Origin: Streptosporangium lutulentum
GTDB taxonomy: Bacteria > Actinomycetota > Actinomycetes > Streptosporangiales > Streptosporangiaceae
Assembly: GCF_030811455.1 (NCBI RefSeq)
Contig: NZ_JAUSQU010000001.1
Span: 9,424,001-9,488,000 of the forward strand
Direction of reading: 5' to 3'
Length of the DNA: 64,000 nucleotides
In this document: in pieces, positions 7,027 to 15,047 of the stretch
Numbering within the stretch: the first letter of the stretch is position 1
Layout: each line of letters opens with the position of its first letter
Made by a program: the position numbers and the translations under genes
The notes under the pieces: generated by a model
The model's input: the letters and a program-made list of their open reading frames with translations, nothing else
What the model was told of the DNA's origin: nothing
Database searches by the model: none

Positions 7027-8571
7027 TCAGCACTCCACGGGCTTCAGCCAGGAGCACTCAAGCTCCGGTGCGTCCACCGCCGCCTTCCTGAGCTGGACGT
7101 TCGGCACGTCGGCGGGCGCGGTCCTGCTGAACTGGGCGAGACGGATCGCGATCTTGTCCTCGATGTCCTTGGGGGAGGCGGACAGATACTGGTTGAGCAG
7201 CACGGAGAAGACCAGCGGCTCGTTGTCCGCGCTGGTCACGTAGCCGGACAGGGCCGAGACGCCGGTCAGGGAACCGGTCTTGCCCCGGACGTTCCCGGCG
7301 GCGGGGGTGCCGGCCATCCGGCTCCGCAACGTGCCGCCGACCATCCGCTCCGGCGCGCCCGCGATCGGCAGCGAGGCGTACCAGGTGGCGAACCAGGGCT
7401 TGGACCGCAGGGCGATCAGCAGGTCCGTGATGCCGCCCGGCGTGAGGCCCTCGCCCCGGGACAGGCCCGAGCCGTCCCGCATGCGCAGGGCGGGCATGCC
7501 GTTGGCCTGACCGAAGGAGGAGGCGGCGGCGAGTCCGGCGCCCCACGTCCCGGCTCCGGAGACCTTGCGGCCGATCGACTTGATCAGGATCTCGGCGTGC
7601 ATGTTGTTGCTGAGCTTCATGAACGGGACGAGGAGCTCGCTCAGCGGCATCGACTGACGGGAGGCCACGGTGGCCGCGATCTGCGGGGTCGCGTCACGAG
7701 TGGTGGAGCCCATCACGCGCACGCCGTGATTGGTCAGCGCCTTGCGGAAGAGGGAGGCGGCGTAGCCGGTGGGGTCGTCCACGGTGACCCACTCGTCGTA
7801 GCCGCCCGCGACGGTCCCCGTGATCAGTACGGTGTTGGTGCCGTGTTGCCGCTCGATCGACACGTTGGTCGTGGTACCGGTGGTCGCGTTGTTGACGATC
7901 TTCAGGTAGTCGGTCTCGGGGGTGGTGGACACCTTGGCGGGCTTGCCCGCGGCGGATCCGGGGGCGACCGAGACGATCACGGAGCCGGCGTCGTAGTCCG
8001 TGTTCGGGGAGGCGGTCAGCGCGGAGATCTGCGCCGAGTAGTAGTACGGCTCGTCGTCCCAGGCCCAGTCGGTGCCCAGCGGCACCGCGTCGAACCAGGT
8101 GTCGTCGGCGACCAGTTTGCCGGAGACCGTCTTGATCCCCGCGTCGGCGACGCGGGCGGCCAGCGCGTCGTAGTCGGCGGCGAGCATGGTCGGGTCGCCG
8201 GTGCCCTTGAGGTACAGGTCGCCGGCGAGGGTGGATCCGGCCTTGCGGCCGGTGGACAGCACGCTCGTGGTGAAACGGAAGTCCAGGCCGAGGGAGTCCA
8301 CCGCGGCGGCGGAGGTCAGCAGCTTGGCGTTGGAGCCGGGGGTGAGGATCTTGCCGGCGTCCTGGCCGTAGAGCTGCTCGCCGGAGGCGGCGCTCTTGAC
8401 GACCACCCCGGCCTGCGCGGGGGTCAGCCGCGCGTCGCTGAGGATCTGGTCGAGGTCTTTGACCAGATCGGTGACGCCGGATGTGGGTTCGAGCGCGCTC
8501 GCCGGGGCGGAGCTCCAGGTGAGACCGGCGAGCAGGAGGATTGAGATCGTTGCTTTGCGCGAAGGGCGCAC
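7027..8571 (-). CDS. dacB: D-alanyl-D-alanine carboxypeptidase/endopeptidase (PBP4, class C)
   Basis: The 514-residue penicillin-binding protein trims peptidoglycan stem peptides outside the membrane. It has a signal peptide (residues 1-26) and all three active-site motifs in order: SxxK as S80-N-A-K83, SxN as S321-N-N323 and KTG as K431-T-G-S. The large insertion between the first two motifs is typical of PBP4/S13. The start is GTG at 8571 with TGGAG upstream. It ends in an unusual short Cys-containing tail (ELECSWLKPVEC). It is followed on the same strand by the CAP gene. Confidence 0.93.
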   Translation of the reverse strand: MRPSRKATISILLLAGLTWSSAPASALEPTSGVTDLVKDLDQILSDARLTPAQAGVVVKSAASGEQLYGQDAGKILTPGSNAKLLTSAAAVDSLGLDFRFTTSVLSTGRKAGSTLAGDLYLKGTGDPTMLAADYDALAARVADAGIKTVSGKLVADDTWFDAVPLGTDWAWDDEPYYYSAQISALTASPNTDYDAGSVIVSVAPGSAAGKPAKVSTTPETDYLKIVNNATTGTTTNVSIERQHGTNTVLITGTVAGGYDEWVTVDDPTGYAASLFRKALTNHGVRVMGSTTRDATPQIAATVASRQSMPLSELLVPFMKLSNNMHAEILIKSIGRKVSGAGTWGAGLAAASSFGQANGMPALRMRDGSGLSRGEGLTPGGITDLLIALRSKPWFATWYASLPIAGAPERMVGGTLRSRMAGTPAAGNVRGKTGSLTGVSALSGYVTSADNEPLVFSVLLNQYLSASPKDIEDKIAIRLAQFSRTAPADVPNVQLRKAAVDAPELECSWLKPVEC

Positions 8572-8634
8572 AGGCTTCTCCAGGTGTTAGGGGATCTGCG
8601 ATGATCATGATGGAGAATCGCAAATCTCGCAGCA

Positions 8635-8652
8635 ATACGGAAATATCCGTAT
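8635..8652. promoter_or_regulatory. Palindromic operator candidate
   Basis: ATACGGA-AATA-TCCGTAT is a perfect 7-bp inverted repeat in the divergent region between dacB and the transporter pseudogene, 46 bp before the ATG at 8698. Its AT-rich character stands out from the background. No regulator gene is adjacent. Confidence 0.45.
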
Positions 8653-8697
8653 CTTTCTGGGCCTACCAGGCGATCACTCGCTGCGATTGAATGGGTC

Positions 8698-10056
8698 ATG
8701 ATCAAACCGGCGCTCACCCCCGCCGTCGTCACCGTCCCGCGCAGCGTGCGTATCGGCTACGGTGTCGGCTCAGTCTGCACCGCGACGTTCAGTACCGTCC
8801 CGGGATTGCTGCTGTTGTTCTACATGACCAACGTGCTGGCCGTCCCCGCCTAGATCGCGGGCATCGTGCTCTTCCTCCCCAAGCTCTGGGACGTGTTCAT
8901 CAATCCCTGGGTTGGCCAGCGCTCCGACCGCACGGCCTCCCGTCTCGGCCCGCGCCGTCCGTGGATGCTCCTGGGCGCGCTCACCCTTCCCGTGACGTTC
9001 GCGCTCACCTTCGCCGGCCCGCCGCTCACCGGCATGCCCGCCGCGCTGTACGTCGCCGTCTTCTACTTCCTCACCGCGACGGCCTACGCCTTCTACGAGG
9101 TGCCCTACAAGGCGATGGGCACCGAGATGACCGAGGACTACCACGAGCGCTCGGCGATCCTCCAGTGGAAGATGGTCTTCGTCGGTCTCGCGATCCTGCT
9201 GTCCGGGGCTCTCGCGCCGGCGCTCGCGGGCGACGACGCCTCCGGCTACCGGATGATGGGCCTGGTCATCGGGGCCGCGCTGCTGGCGTCGATGCTCGCC
9301 ACCTTCTTCGGTACGGCCCGCGCCCCGATGGTCGTGCGGGCCACGGCGGAGCCGTCGATCAGGGCCCAGTTCGCCGCGGCGCGATCGAGCAGGCCGTTCA
9401 TGGCGCTGCTCGGCCTGAGCTGCGCCCAGATGTTCGCGGCCGGAACCATGCTGGCCGGAACGCCGTACCTGGCCACCTACATTCTCAAGGAGCCCTCGGC
9501 CACCACCACGCTCCTGCTGTGCATCGTCGGTCCGCTGCTGGTCACGATGCCGCTGTGGGTGTGGTTGTCCAGGCGTTACGACAAGCGCGGGGCGATGTTC
9601 CTCGGATCGGTCCTGTTCCTGGTGGGCGCGATCGGGATGGCCTTCGCCGGCCAGTTCGGCTCGGTGTACGCGCACCTGTGCGTGCTGGTCATCGGCATCG
9701 GCTACGCCGGGTGGCAGATGCTGCAGTTCTCGATGCTGTCGGACGTGATCGTCTACGACGCGATGGTCACCGGCAAGCAGCGGGCCGGGGTCTTCACCGG
9801 GCTCTGGACAGCCGCCGAGACCGTGTTCTTCGCGCTCGGCGCGCTGGTGCTCAGCTGGCTGCTCGGCGTGGCCGGATTCGTCGAGTCCGATCCCTCCGCG
9901 CCGGTCGCGCAGCCGGACGCGGCGATCACGGCCGCGCTGTACGGCACGACGCTGGTGCCCGCGCTCGTCGTCGTGATCAGCGTCGTGCTGACGACGCGCT
10001 ACCCCCTGACGGCGAAGAAGCTCGAATCGGGAGACGTCAGATCAGCTGAGGGGTGA
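8698..10056 (+). pseudogene. GPH-family sugar:cation symporter with an in-frame amber codon
   Basis: Reading from the ATG at 8698, the frame runs 51 codons (first transmembrane segment, ..LLLLFYMTNVLAVPA), meets TAG at 8851 and continues open in the same frame to 10056 (452 sense positions including the stop). The product downstream is typical of MelB/GPH transporters: IAGIVLFLPKLWDVFINPWVGQ, then SDRTASRLGPRRPW and YEVPYKAMGTEMTEDY. The TAG stands where relatives have an ordinary residue. A shortened protein could start at the ATG at 8866, but it would lack helix 1. The 3' end overlaps the convergent FHA gene by 20 bp. Recent inactivation, a sequencing error or readthrough are the options. 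Confidence 0.85.
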
Positions 10057-10582
10057 TCACCACAAAGCCGCAGTCGCCGAAGGAGATGACGTCGCCCGGC
10101 CGGACCCTCGCCGGTCCGACCAGGCGCCAGTCGTTCAGCCGGGTGCCGTTGAGTGAGCCGAGGTCGACAAGGATCCAGTTCTCCTCGTCGCGGCGGAGCT
10201 CGGCGTGCACCCGGGAGACGGTCAGGTCGGCCAGGACCAGGTCGCAGGCGGAGCCGCGGCCCACCACGTAGCGGGTGCGGCCGTCGCCGGGCAGCGCCAG
10301 CCTGGGCAGTCGGGGACGTCGCCAGGCGGACTCCACACGCTTGGTGAAATCGGAGGCCGAGGAGACGACCTCGGTGACCATGCGGCGGAACCGGCCGCGT
10401 TGCGGGAGGTCGGCGACCAGGTTGTCGAGCTCGCCCTGGCTGCGTGCGCGCAGCGCCATGTCGATGCGACCGAGGAACGTGTCATGTGACAGATGCCCCT
10501 CGACGGCACGGTCGCGGAGCTCGTTGATCGCACGATCACGATCCCCGTCGGATGCGCGGGACGGAGGATGCGTCGAGCTCAT
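10037..10582 (-). CDS. DUF1707-FHA domain protein
   Basis: The 181-residue cytosolic protein has an N-terminal DUF1707-type segment (about residues 10-60: ASDGDRDRAINELRDRAVEGHL..) and a C-terminal forkhead-associated domain (about 95-178: RYVVGRGSACDLVLADLTVSRVHAEL and GSLNGTRLN). It keeps the Arg, Ser and Asn positions that read phosphothreonine in FHA domains, so it probably binds a Ser/Thr-kinase substrate. The ATG at 10582 directly follows AGAGG, leaving almost no spacing, so translation may be leaderless. A TACTCAG element at its start is shared with the padR operator. Confidence 0.8.
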   Translation of the reverse strand: MSSTHPPSRASDGDRDRAINELRDRAVEGHLSHDTFLGRIDMALRARSQGELDNLVADLPQRGRFRRMVTEVVSSASDFTKRVESAWRRPRLPRLALPGDGRTRYVVGRGSACDLVLADLTVSRVHAELRRDEENWILVDLGSLNGTRLNDWRLVGPARVRPGDVISFGDCGFVVITPQLI

Positions 10583-10585
10583 CCT

Positions 10586-10594
10586 CTGAGTATC
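10586..10594. promoter_or_regulatory. Half-site of the PadR operator at the FHA gene start
   Basis: CTGAGTATC matches 8 of 9 positions of a half of the palindrome at 10644-10669 and lies 4 bp upstream of the FHA start codon. It could let PadR also act on the FHA gene. Confidence 0.35.
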
Positions 10595-10643
10595 AGGCCC
10601 AACTATGGAACCTGTCCAGAATATGCAGATCTCTTGCGAGGGG

Positions 10644-10669
10644 GATACTGAGTATGCATACTCAGTATC
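10644..10669. promoter_or_regulatory. Perfect 26-bp palindrome, padR operator
   Basis: GATACTGAGTATG is followed directly by its exact reverse complement. The palindrome ends 1 bp before the padR ATG, so it overlaps the core promoter or transcript start. No RBS fits between it and the ATG, suggesting a leaderless message. Autoregulation through such sites is typical of PadR proteins. Confidence 0.75.
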
Positions 10670-10670
10670 C

Positions 10671-11198
10671 ATGGCGATCCGACAGGGACTGCTCGCTCTG
10701 CTGAGTCAGGGACCCCGCTACGGCTACCAGTTGCGCGCCGAGTTCGAGGCGTCGACAGGGGCGTCCTGGCCGCTCAACATCGGCCAGGTCTACACGACGC
10801 TCTCCCGACTGGAGCGCGACGGTCTGGTGAGTCCCGGCGAGCAGGACGAGCAGGGCCGGGTCGTCTACGCGATCACCGAGGCCGGTCGAGCCGAGATGGA
10901 GCGATGGTTCGGCACCCCCGTCGCCCAGGCCGACCGGCCCCGGGACGAACTGGTCATCAAGCTCGCCATGGCGGTCACCGCGAGGGCGGACGTGCGGCCG
11001 GTCATCCAGGCCCAGCGCACCGCGACCATGCGCACGCTGCAGGAGCTCACCCGCGCCAAACGCGCGAACGACGGCGGACCGGCACAGCGGCTGGTGCTGG
11101 ACTCGATGATCTTTCAGGCCGAGGCCGAACAGCGCTGGCTCGATCACTGCGAGGCCGTACTGGCGGCCTCCCCCCACACGCAGGAGACACAACAATGA
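10671..11198 (+). CDS. PadR-family transcriptional regulator of the ABC exporter
   Basis: The 175-residue protein has the PadR winged helix (residues 1-85: LLALLSQGPRYGYQLRAEFEA, NIGQVYTTLSRLERDGLV) and a helical C-terminal dimerisation arm (about 95-170). The ATG at 10671 follows the 26-bp palindrome directly. Its TGA overlaps the ATPase ATG (ATGA at 11195-11198), so regulator and exporter are translationally coupled. The 3' end of this gene is also found twice downstream, ahead of the two ATPase relics. Confidence 0.9.
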   Translation: MAIRQGLLALLSQGPRYGYQLRAEFEASTGASWPLNIGQVYTTLSRLERDGLVSPGEQDEQGRVVYAITEAGRAEMERWFGTPVAQADRPRDELVIKLAMAVTARADVRPVIQAQRTATMRTLQELTRAKRANDGGPAQRLVLDSMIFQAEAEQRWLDHCEAVLAASPHTQETQQ

Positions 11199-11899
11199 GT
11201 TTCGATCCGGTTGTACGACTCGCGGACGTGACCCGCGTGCACGGTGACGGCCCGCAGGCCGTGTCGGCACTGCGGGGCGTGAGCCTGGACGTCGCGGCCG
11301 GCGAGCTGGTGGCGGTGATGGGTCCGTCGGGGTCGGGGAAGTCGACCCTGCTGAACCTGGCGGGCGGCCTCGACCTTCCCACCTCGGGTGAGGTCGTGGT
11401 GGAGGGCACGCCGCTGGCGGGTTTGAAGGCCGCCGCGCTGGCCGCGTTGCGCCGGCGTCGAGTGGGTTACGTCTTCCAGGATCTCAACCTGATCCCGTCG
11501 CTCACGGCGGCGGAGAACGTGATGCTCCCGCGCGAGTTGGACGGGATCAAGGCGAAGCAGGCCCGCCGCGATGCCCTGGAGGTGCTCACCGAGGTCGGTC
11601 TGGCGGAGGTCGCCGACCGGTTCCCCGACGAGATCTCCGGTGGCCAGCGCCAGCGGGTCGCGATCGCCCGCGCGCTGGTCGGGGACCGGCGGCTGCTTCT
11701 GGCCGACGAGCCCACCGGCGCGCTGGACACCCCGACCGGCGACGACATCCTGCAGCTTCTGCGCGCCCGTTGCGACGCGGGGGCGGCGGTGTTGCTGGTC
11801 ACCCACGAGCCGCGTTACGCCGCCTGGGCCGACCGGGTGGTCTTCCTGCGCGACGGCGAGATCGCCGACTCCACCGCCGCCCTGGAAAGCGTCCGATGA
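11195..11899 (+). CDS. ABC transporter ATPase (MacB/LolD type)
   Basis: The 234-residue nucleotide-binding protein has Walker A GPSGSGKST (43-51), Q-loop Q95, signature ISGGQ (147-151), Walker B LLLADEP (168-173) and the switch His (H204 in LVTHEP). LolD/MacB-class ATPases drive FtsX-like permeases that move peptides, antibiotics or lipoproteins out of the membrane. It is the only complete ATPase in a locus with three permeases, so it probably serves all of them (inference). The start overlaps padR by the ATGA arrangement. Confidence 0.92.
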   Translation: MSFDPVVRLADVTRVHGDGPQAVSALRGVSLDVAAGELVAVMGPSGSGKSTLLNLAGGLDLPTSGEVVVEGTPLAGLKAAALAALRRRRVGYVFQDLNLIPSLTAAENVMLPRELDGIKAKQARRDALEVLTEVGLAEVADRFPDEISGGQRQRVAIARALVGDRRLLLADEPTGALDTPTGDDILQLLRARCDAGAAVLLVTHEPRYAAWADRVVFLRDGEIADSTAALESVR

Positions 11900-12008
11900 G
11901 CGAGCGAACGGACCTGCGGATCGCTGCCATCCGTCCGCGATACCGGAGAACGAACCTCCGGTGGCGGGGAGACGGAACGGACCTCCGGCCACGAGGCGGG
12001 ATGAACGC

Positions 12009-14639
12009 GTGAGCGCTTTTTTCGCCGCGCTCCGGATCTCCCGCCGGGGGATCGGGCAGGCCAGAGCACGCAGCGCGCTCATCATCGTCATGATCGGCCT
12101 GCCTGTCCTGCTGCTCACGGCGAGCGCGACGTGGCAGGCCACCGGGGACGTCACCCTCAAGGAGGGGCTGAACTGGAACATCGGCGCGGCCGACGCCCAC
12201 GTCCGGGAGGCGGCATCCACCAAGCCGGTGAAGCAGAGCGTCGACGGAGCTCACTCCGTCGCCGCGAAAGGCCGCACCGCCAAGTACAGGAACCTGACGG
12301 AGCAGGAGATCCTCACCCTTTTCGGGCCGGGCAGTCGTGCGGTCCCCACTCGCGTCTCCCTGACCGGCTACCGGACGGCCGGTGTCTACCGGGAGGCCGA
12401 CGTCCGGGAGATCGACCTACACGACCCGATCACCACGGGCATGTACAGGCTTCTGTCCGGGCGCCTGCCGCGGACGGCGGGGGAGGTCGTGGCGAGCCCC
12501 GGTCTGAAGCTGCCGGAGGGAAGCACCCTCACGGTGAACGGCAGGGGAGCCGCCGTCGCCGTGGTCGGCGTCGTCGAACCCCGGCGCGCGCCCGAAGAGC
12601 TGGAGATCGTCGCGCCTCCGGGGGCCGTGTTCGACGGGAGCAGTCGGGTCAGCACGGCCTGGCTCATCGACACTCCCGCTCCCGTCTCCTGGCAGCGGGT
12701 TCGCGAGATGAACCGGCAGGGCGTCACGGTCCTCTCCCGAGGGGTGATCGACGCTCCGCCTCCCTCGGGGAACGGCCCGGAGGATCCCCTCCCCCATGCC
12801 ACGGGAGGGACTTCCCGCATCGTGATGGCGGCCCTTGCCGCGGTCGTCGTCGTGCTGGAGGTCGTCTTCCTGGCCGGACCGGCGTTCGCCGTGGGCATCC
12901 GGCGCCGCCGGCGCGAGCTCGCGCTGATCGCCGCGCAGGGCGGTTCGCCCCGCCACCTGCGCGGCGTCGTCCTCGCCGACGGGCTCACCCTTGGGCTCGC
13001 GGCCTCCCTGATCGGAGTCGCGGGCGGGATCGGGGTCGGCGCGGCCGTCACGCCGTTCGTCCACCGGGGACCGTTCGAGGTGCCTGTCGGCTGGGTCGCG
13101 CTCGCCGTACTCCTGGGAGTGGCGAGCGCGCTGCTCGCGGCGGTCGTCCCCGCCGTCCAGGCGTCGCGGGCGGTCGTCCCCGCCGCCCAGGCGTCGCGGG
13201 CGGACGTGGCCGAGGTGCTGGCCGGTCGCCGGGGCACGGTCAGGGAACGCCGTGGTCTGCCGGTGCTGGGCCTGGTGCTGCTGCTGGGGGCGGTGGCGGT
13301 CGTCGTCGCCGGCACCGCCCTGTCGAGACACCCGTCCATGCGTTTCCTGGGACTGTACGAGGTCGGCCTGCTGGCGAGCGCGGTGCTCGGGCAGCTCGGG
13401 CTCGTCCTGCTGACGCCGTGGCTGATCGGCGCCGCGGCGCGCCTGGCCGCGCGACTGCCGCTGCCGTTCCGGATGGCCGCCCGGGACGCCGCGCGCAACC
13501 GGGGCCGCACGGCCCCCGCCGTGGCCGCGGTGCTCGCCGCCACCGCGGTCTTCGCCACGGTGGCGGTGATGAGCTCCAGTCAGAACGCCCGGGTGAGGGA
13601 GCAGTACATGCCCTCGTATGTGATGGGGAGCACGGCCGTGACCTCTTACGAGCCCGATCCCGCACTCTGGAACGAGATCAAACGAACCACCGCCTCCACC
13701 CTGCCGGGGGTGCCGCTGATCGAGGCCGGACAGCTCGCCGGGCCCGATTCCCGAACTGTCAACGTCGTGGTCCAGCGTGACTGCGTGGGGCACTGCCCGC
13801 TGTCCTTCATGAGGCGCTGGGACGTGCGGGTGGGCGGGACCGACCTGCTCCGCTATTTCCTGCGCGGCCCCGACCCCGCCGCGGAGGCCGCCCTCGCGGC
13901 GGGCAAGGCGGTGGTGTTCGATCCTCAGGCGCTGCGCGACGGGATGCTGGTCTTCACCGCCGAGCTTCACAAGCGCACCTCGCACTCGGTGCCCGCCGTC
14001 GTCCGGCGCCCCCCGGACGGGCCGCTGGTGACCGCGGTACTGCCCGTGTCGCTGGCGGCGAAGCTCGGCCTCACCGTCAGGTATGACACCCTCATCGCCG
14101 ATCCGGCCGTGCTGCGCACGACGCCGGAGCAGGAGGAGCGGCTGCGGGCCGCCGTACGGTTCGCCGGCTCCTCGGCCTCCGCCGAGGTCGAGCGGGGCTT
14201 CCCGAGCAACCTCGGCGTGAGGTTGCTCACCTTCGTTCTCGGCGCCGCCGTTCTGGTTCTCGGGGGCACGTTCGCCGCGACGGGGCTGGCCGCGGCGGAG
14301 GGGCGCCCCGATCGGGCCACGTTGGCGGCGGTGGGCGCGCCGGGCCGCGTCCAGCGGCTTCTCGTCGCGGGGCAGGCCGCGTTCATCTCCCTCCTGGGCG
14401 TGGCGGGAGGAATCCTCGTCGGGCTGATCTTGGGCGTGGCGGGTGTCATCGGTGACCATGCTCGTAACCGGATTCCCCCGATGAAGCCGGTGATCGGCAT
14501 GCCGCCCCCGATGCCCGTCGTGCTCGACGTGCCCTGGCTCATGTTCGGGAGCGTGCTGGTCGGCCTGCCGCTTCTGGCGGCCCTGGTGGCGGGGGCCCTC
14601 ACCCGGACGAGGGCGGCGCTCACCCGCCGCCTCACCTGA
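12009..14639 (+). CDS. FtsX-like ABC permease, unit 1
   Basis: The 876-residue membrane protein has an N-terminal helix (about 20-42: SALIIVMIGLPVLLLTASA), an extracellular region, a first FtsX block (about 270-400, with the cytosolic coupling motif RRRRRELALIAAQG), a central membrane pair, a second extracellular region (about 530-730) and a final FtsX block (about 745-870). I start it at GTG 12009 because units 2 and 3 start with the same SAF/SAL motif. A duplicated 8-residue stretch (VVPAVQAS/VVPAAQAS) follows the first FtsX block. It lies about 110 bp after the ATPase. Confidence 0.88.
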   Translation: MSAFFAALRISRRGIGQARARSALIIVMIGLPVLLLTASATWQATGDVTLKEGLNWNIGAADAHVREAASTKPVKQSVDGAHSVAAKGRTAKYRNLTEQEILTLFGPGSRAVPTRVSLTGYRTAGVYREADVREIDLHDPITTGMYRLLSGRLPRTAGEVVASPGLKLPEGSTLTVNGRGAAVAVVGVVEPRRAPEELEIVAPPGAVFDGSSRVSTAWLIDTPAPVSWQRVREMNRQGVTVLSRGVIDAPPPSGNGPEDPLPHATGGTSRIVMAALAAVVVVLEVVFLAGPAFAVGIRRRRRELALIAAQGGSPRHLRGVVLADGLTLGLAASLIGVAGGIGVGAAVTPFVHRGPFEVPVGWVALAVLLGVASALLAAVVPAVQASRAVVPAAQASRADVAEVLAGRRGTVRERRGLPVLGLVLLLGAVAVVVAGTALSRHPSMRFLGLYEVGLLASAVLGQLGLVLLTPWLIGAAARLAARLPLPFRMAARDAARNRGRTAPAVAAVLAATAVFATVAVMSSSQNARVREQYMPSYVMGSTAVTSYEPDPALWNEIKRTTASTLPGVPLIEAGQLAGPDSRTVNVVVQRDCVGHCPLSFMRRWDVRVGGTDLLRYFLRGPDPAAEAALAAGKAVVFDPQALRDGMLVFTAELHKRTSHSVPAVVRRPPDGPLVTAVLPVSLAAKLGLTVRYDTLIADPAVLRTTPEQEERLRAAVRFAGSSASAEVERGFPSNLGVRLLTFVLGAAVLVLGGTFAATGLAAAEGRPDRATLAAVGAPGRVQRLLVAGQAAFISLLGVAGGILVGLILGVAGVIGDHARNRIPPMKPVIGMPPPMPVVLDVPWLMFGSVLVGLPLLAALVAGALTRTRAALTRRLT

Positions 14640-14762
14640 CCCCCGGCTCACGTGGGCTCGCCGCCCGGTCACCGTCTTCCCGTCCGACCGCCGCCGTCCG
14701 TTCGGGCCGCCTGGCCGATGCGTTCAGCCGGTGACGCCGGCGCCGGCCACGTGGGCGCCCCG

Positions 14763-15000
14763 CTCGATGACTGCGAGGCCGTGTCGGCGGCCTCCCCCCA
14801 ACACAGGAGACACAACAATGAGTTTCGATCCGGTCGTACGGCTCGCGGGCGTGCCCCGCGCGCACGGCGACGGCCACCGGGCCGCACCGGCGGGCCTCCT
14901 CCTCACCCGCGAATCCCGCCGTGCGGCCCGGCCCGGCCCGGGTGGTCTTCCCTCACGACGGCGAGATCACCGCCATCCCCCGGGAGAGTGGCCGACGAGC
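14763..15000 (+). pseudogene. Unit 2 relic: padR tail plus internally deleted ATPase
   Basis: The stretch CTGCGAGGCCGT..GGCGGCCTCCCCCCA before the start is the end of padR. From the ATG at 14818 the first about 26 residues (MSFDPVVRLAGVPRAHGDG..) match the ATPase. The sequence then jumps to the ATPase 3' end, equivalent to about residue 199 (GGCCTCCTCCTCACCCGCGA ~ AVLLVTHE) with frame slips. Walker A, signature and Walker B are absent. The RBS region and start codon are preserved. An open frame continues to 15051 but its later residues are not ATPase-like. Confidence 0.8.
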
Positions 15001-15047
15001 GGGCGACACGTGTTCATGGGCCCCGGACCGCGTGACGGGAGAACGGC

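Noticed and set aside
8851..8853. TAG read as pyrrolysine or a programmed recoding site
   Set aside because: No pyrrolysine genes, no conserved stem or slippery site; transporters of this family have no known recoding.
11896..12012. 38-codon frame linking the ATPase and the unit 1 permease (starts at ATGA of the ATPase stop)
   Set aside because: Corresponding linkers in units 2 and 3 do not keep the frame; Arg-rich random composition.
12417..14672. 751-codon minus-strand frame opposite the unit 1 permease
   Set aside because: Low-complexity Arg/Gly/His/Asp product, no RBS, antisense to an evident permease.
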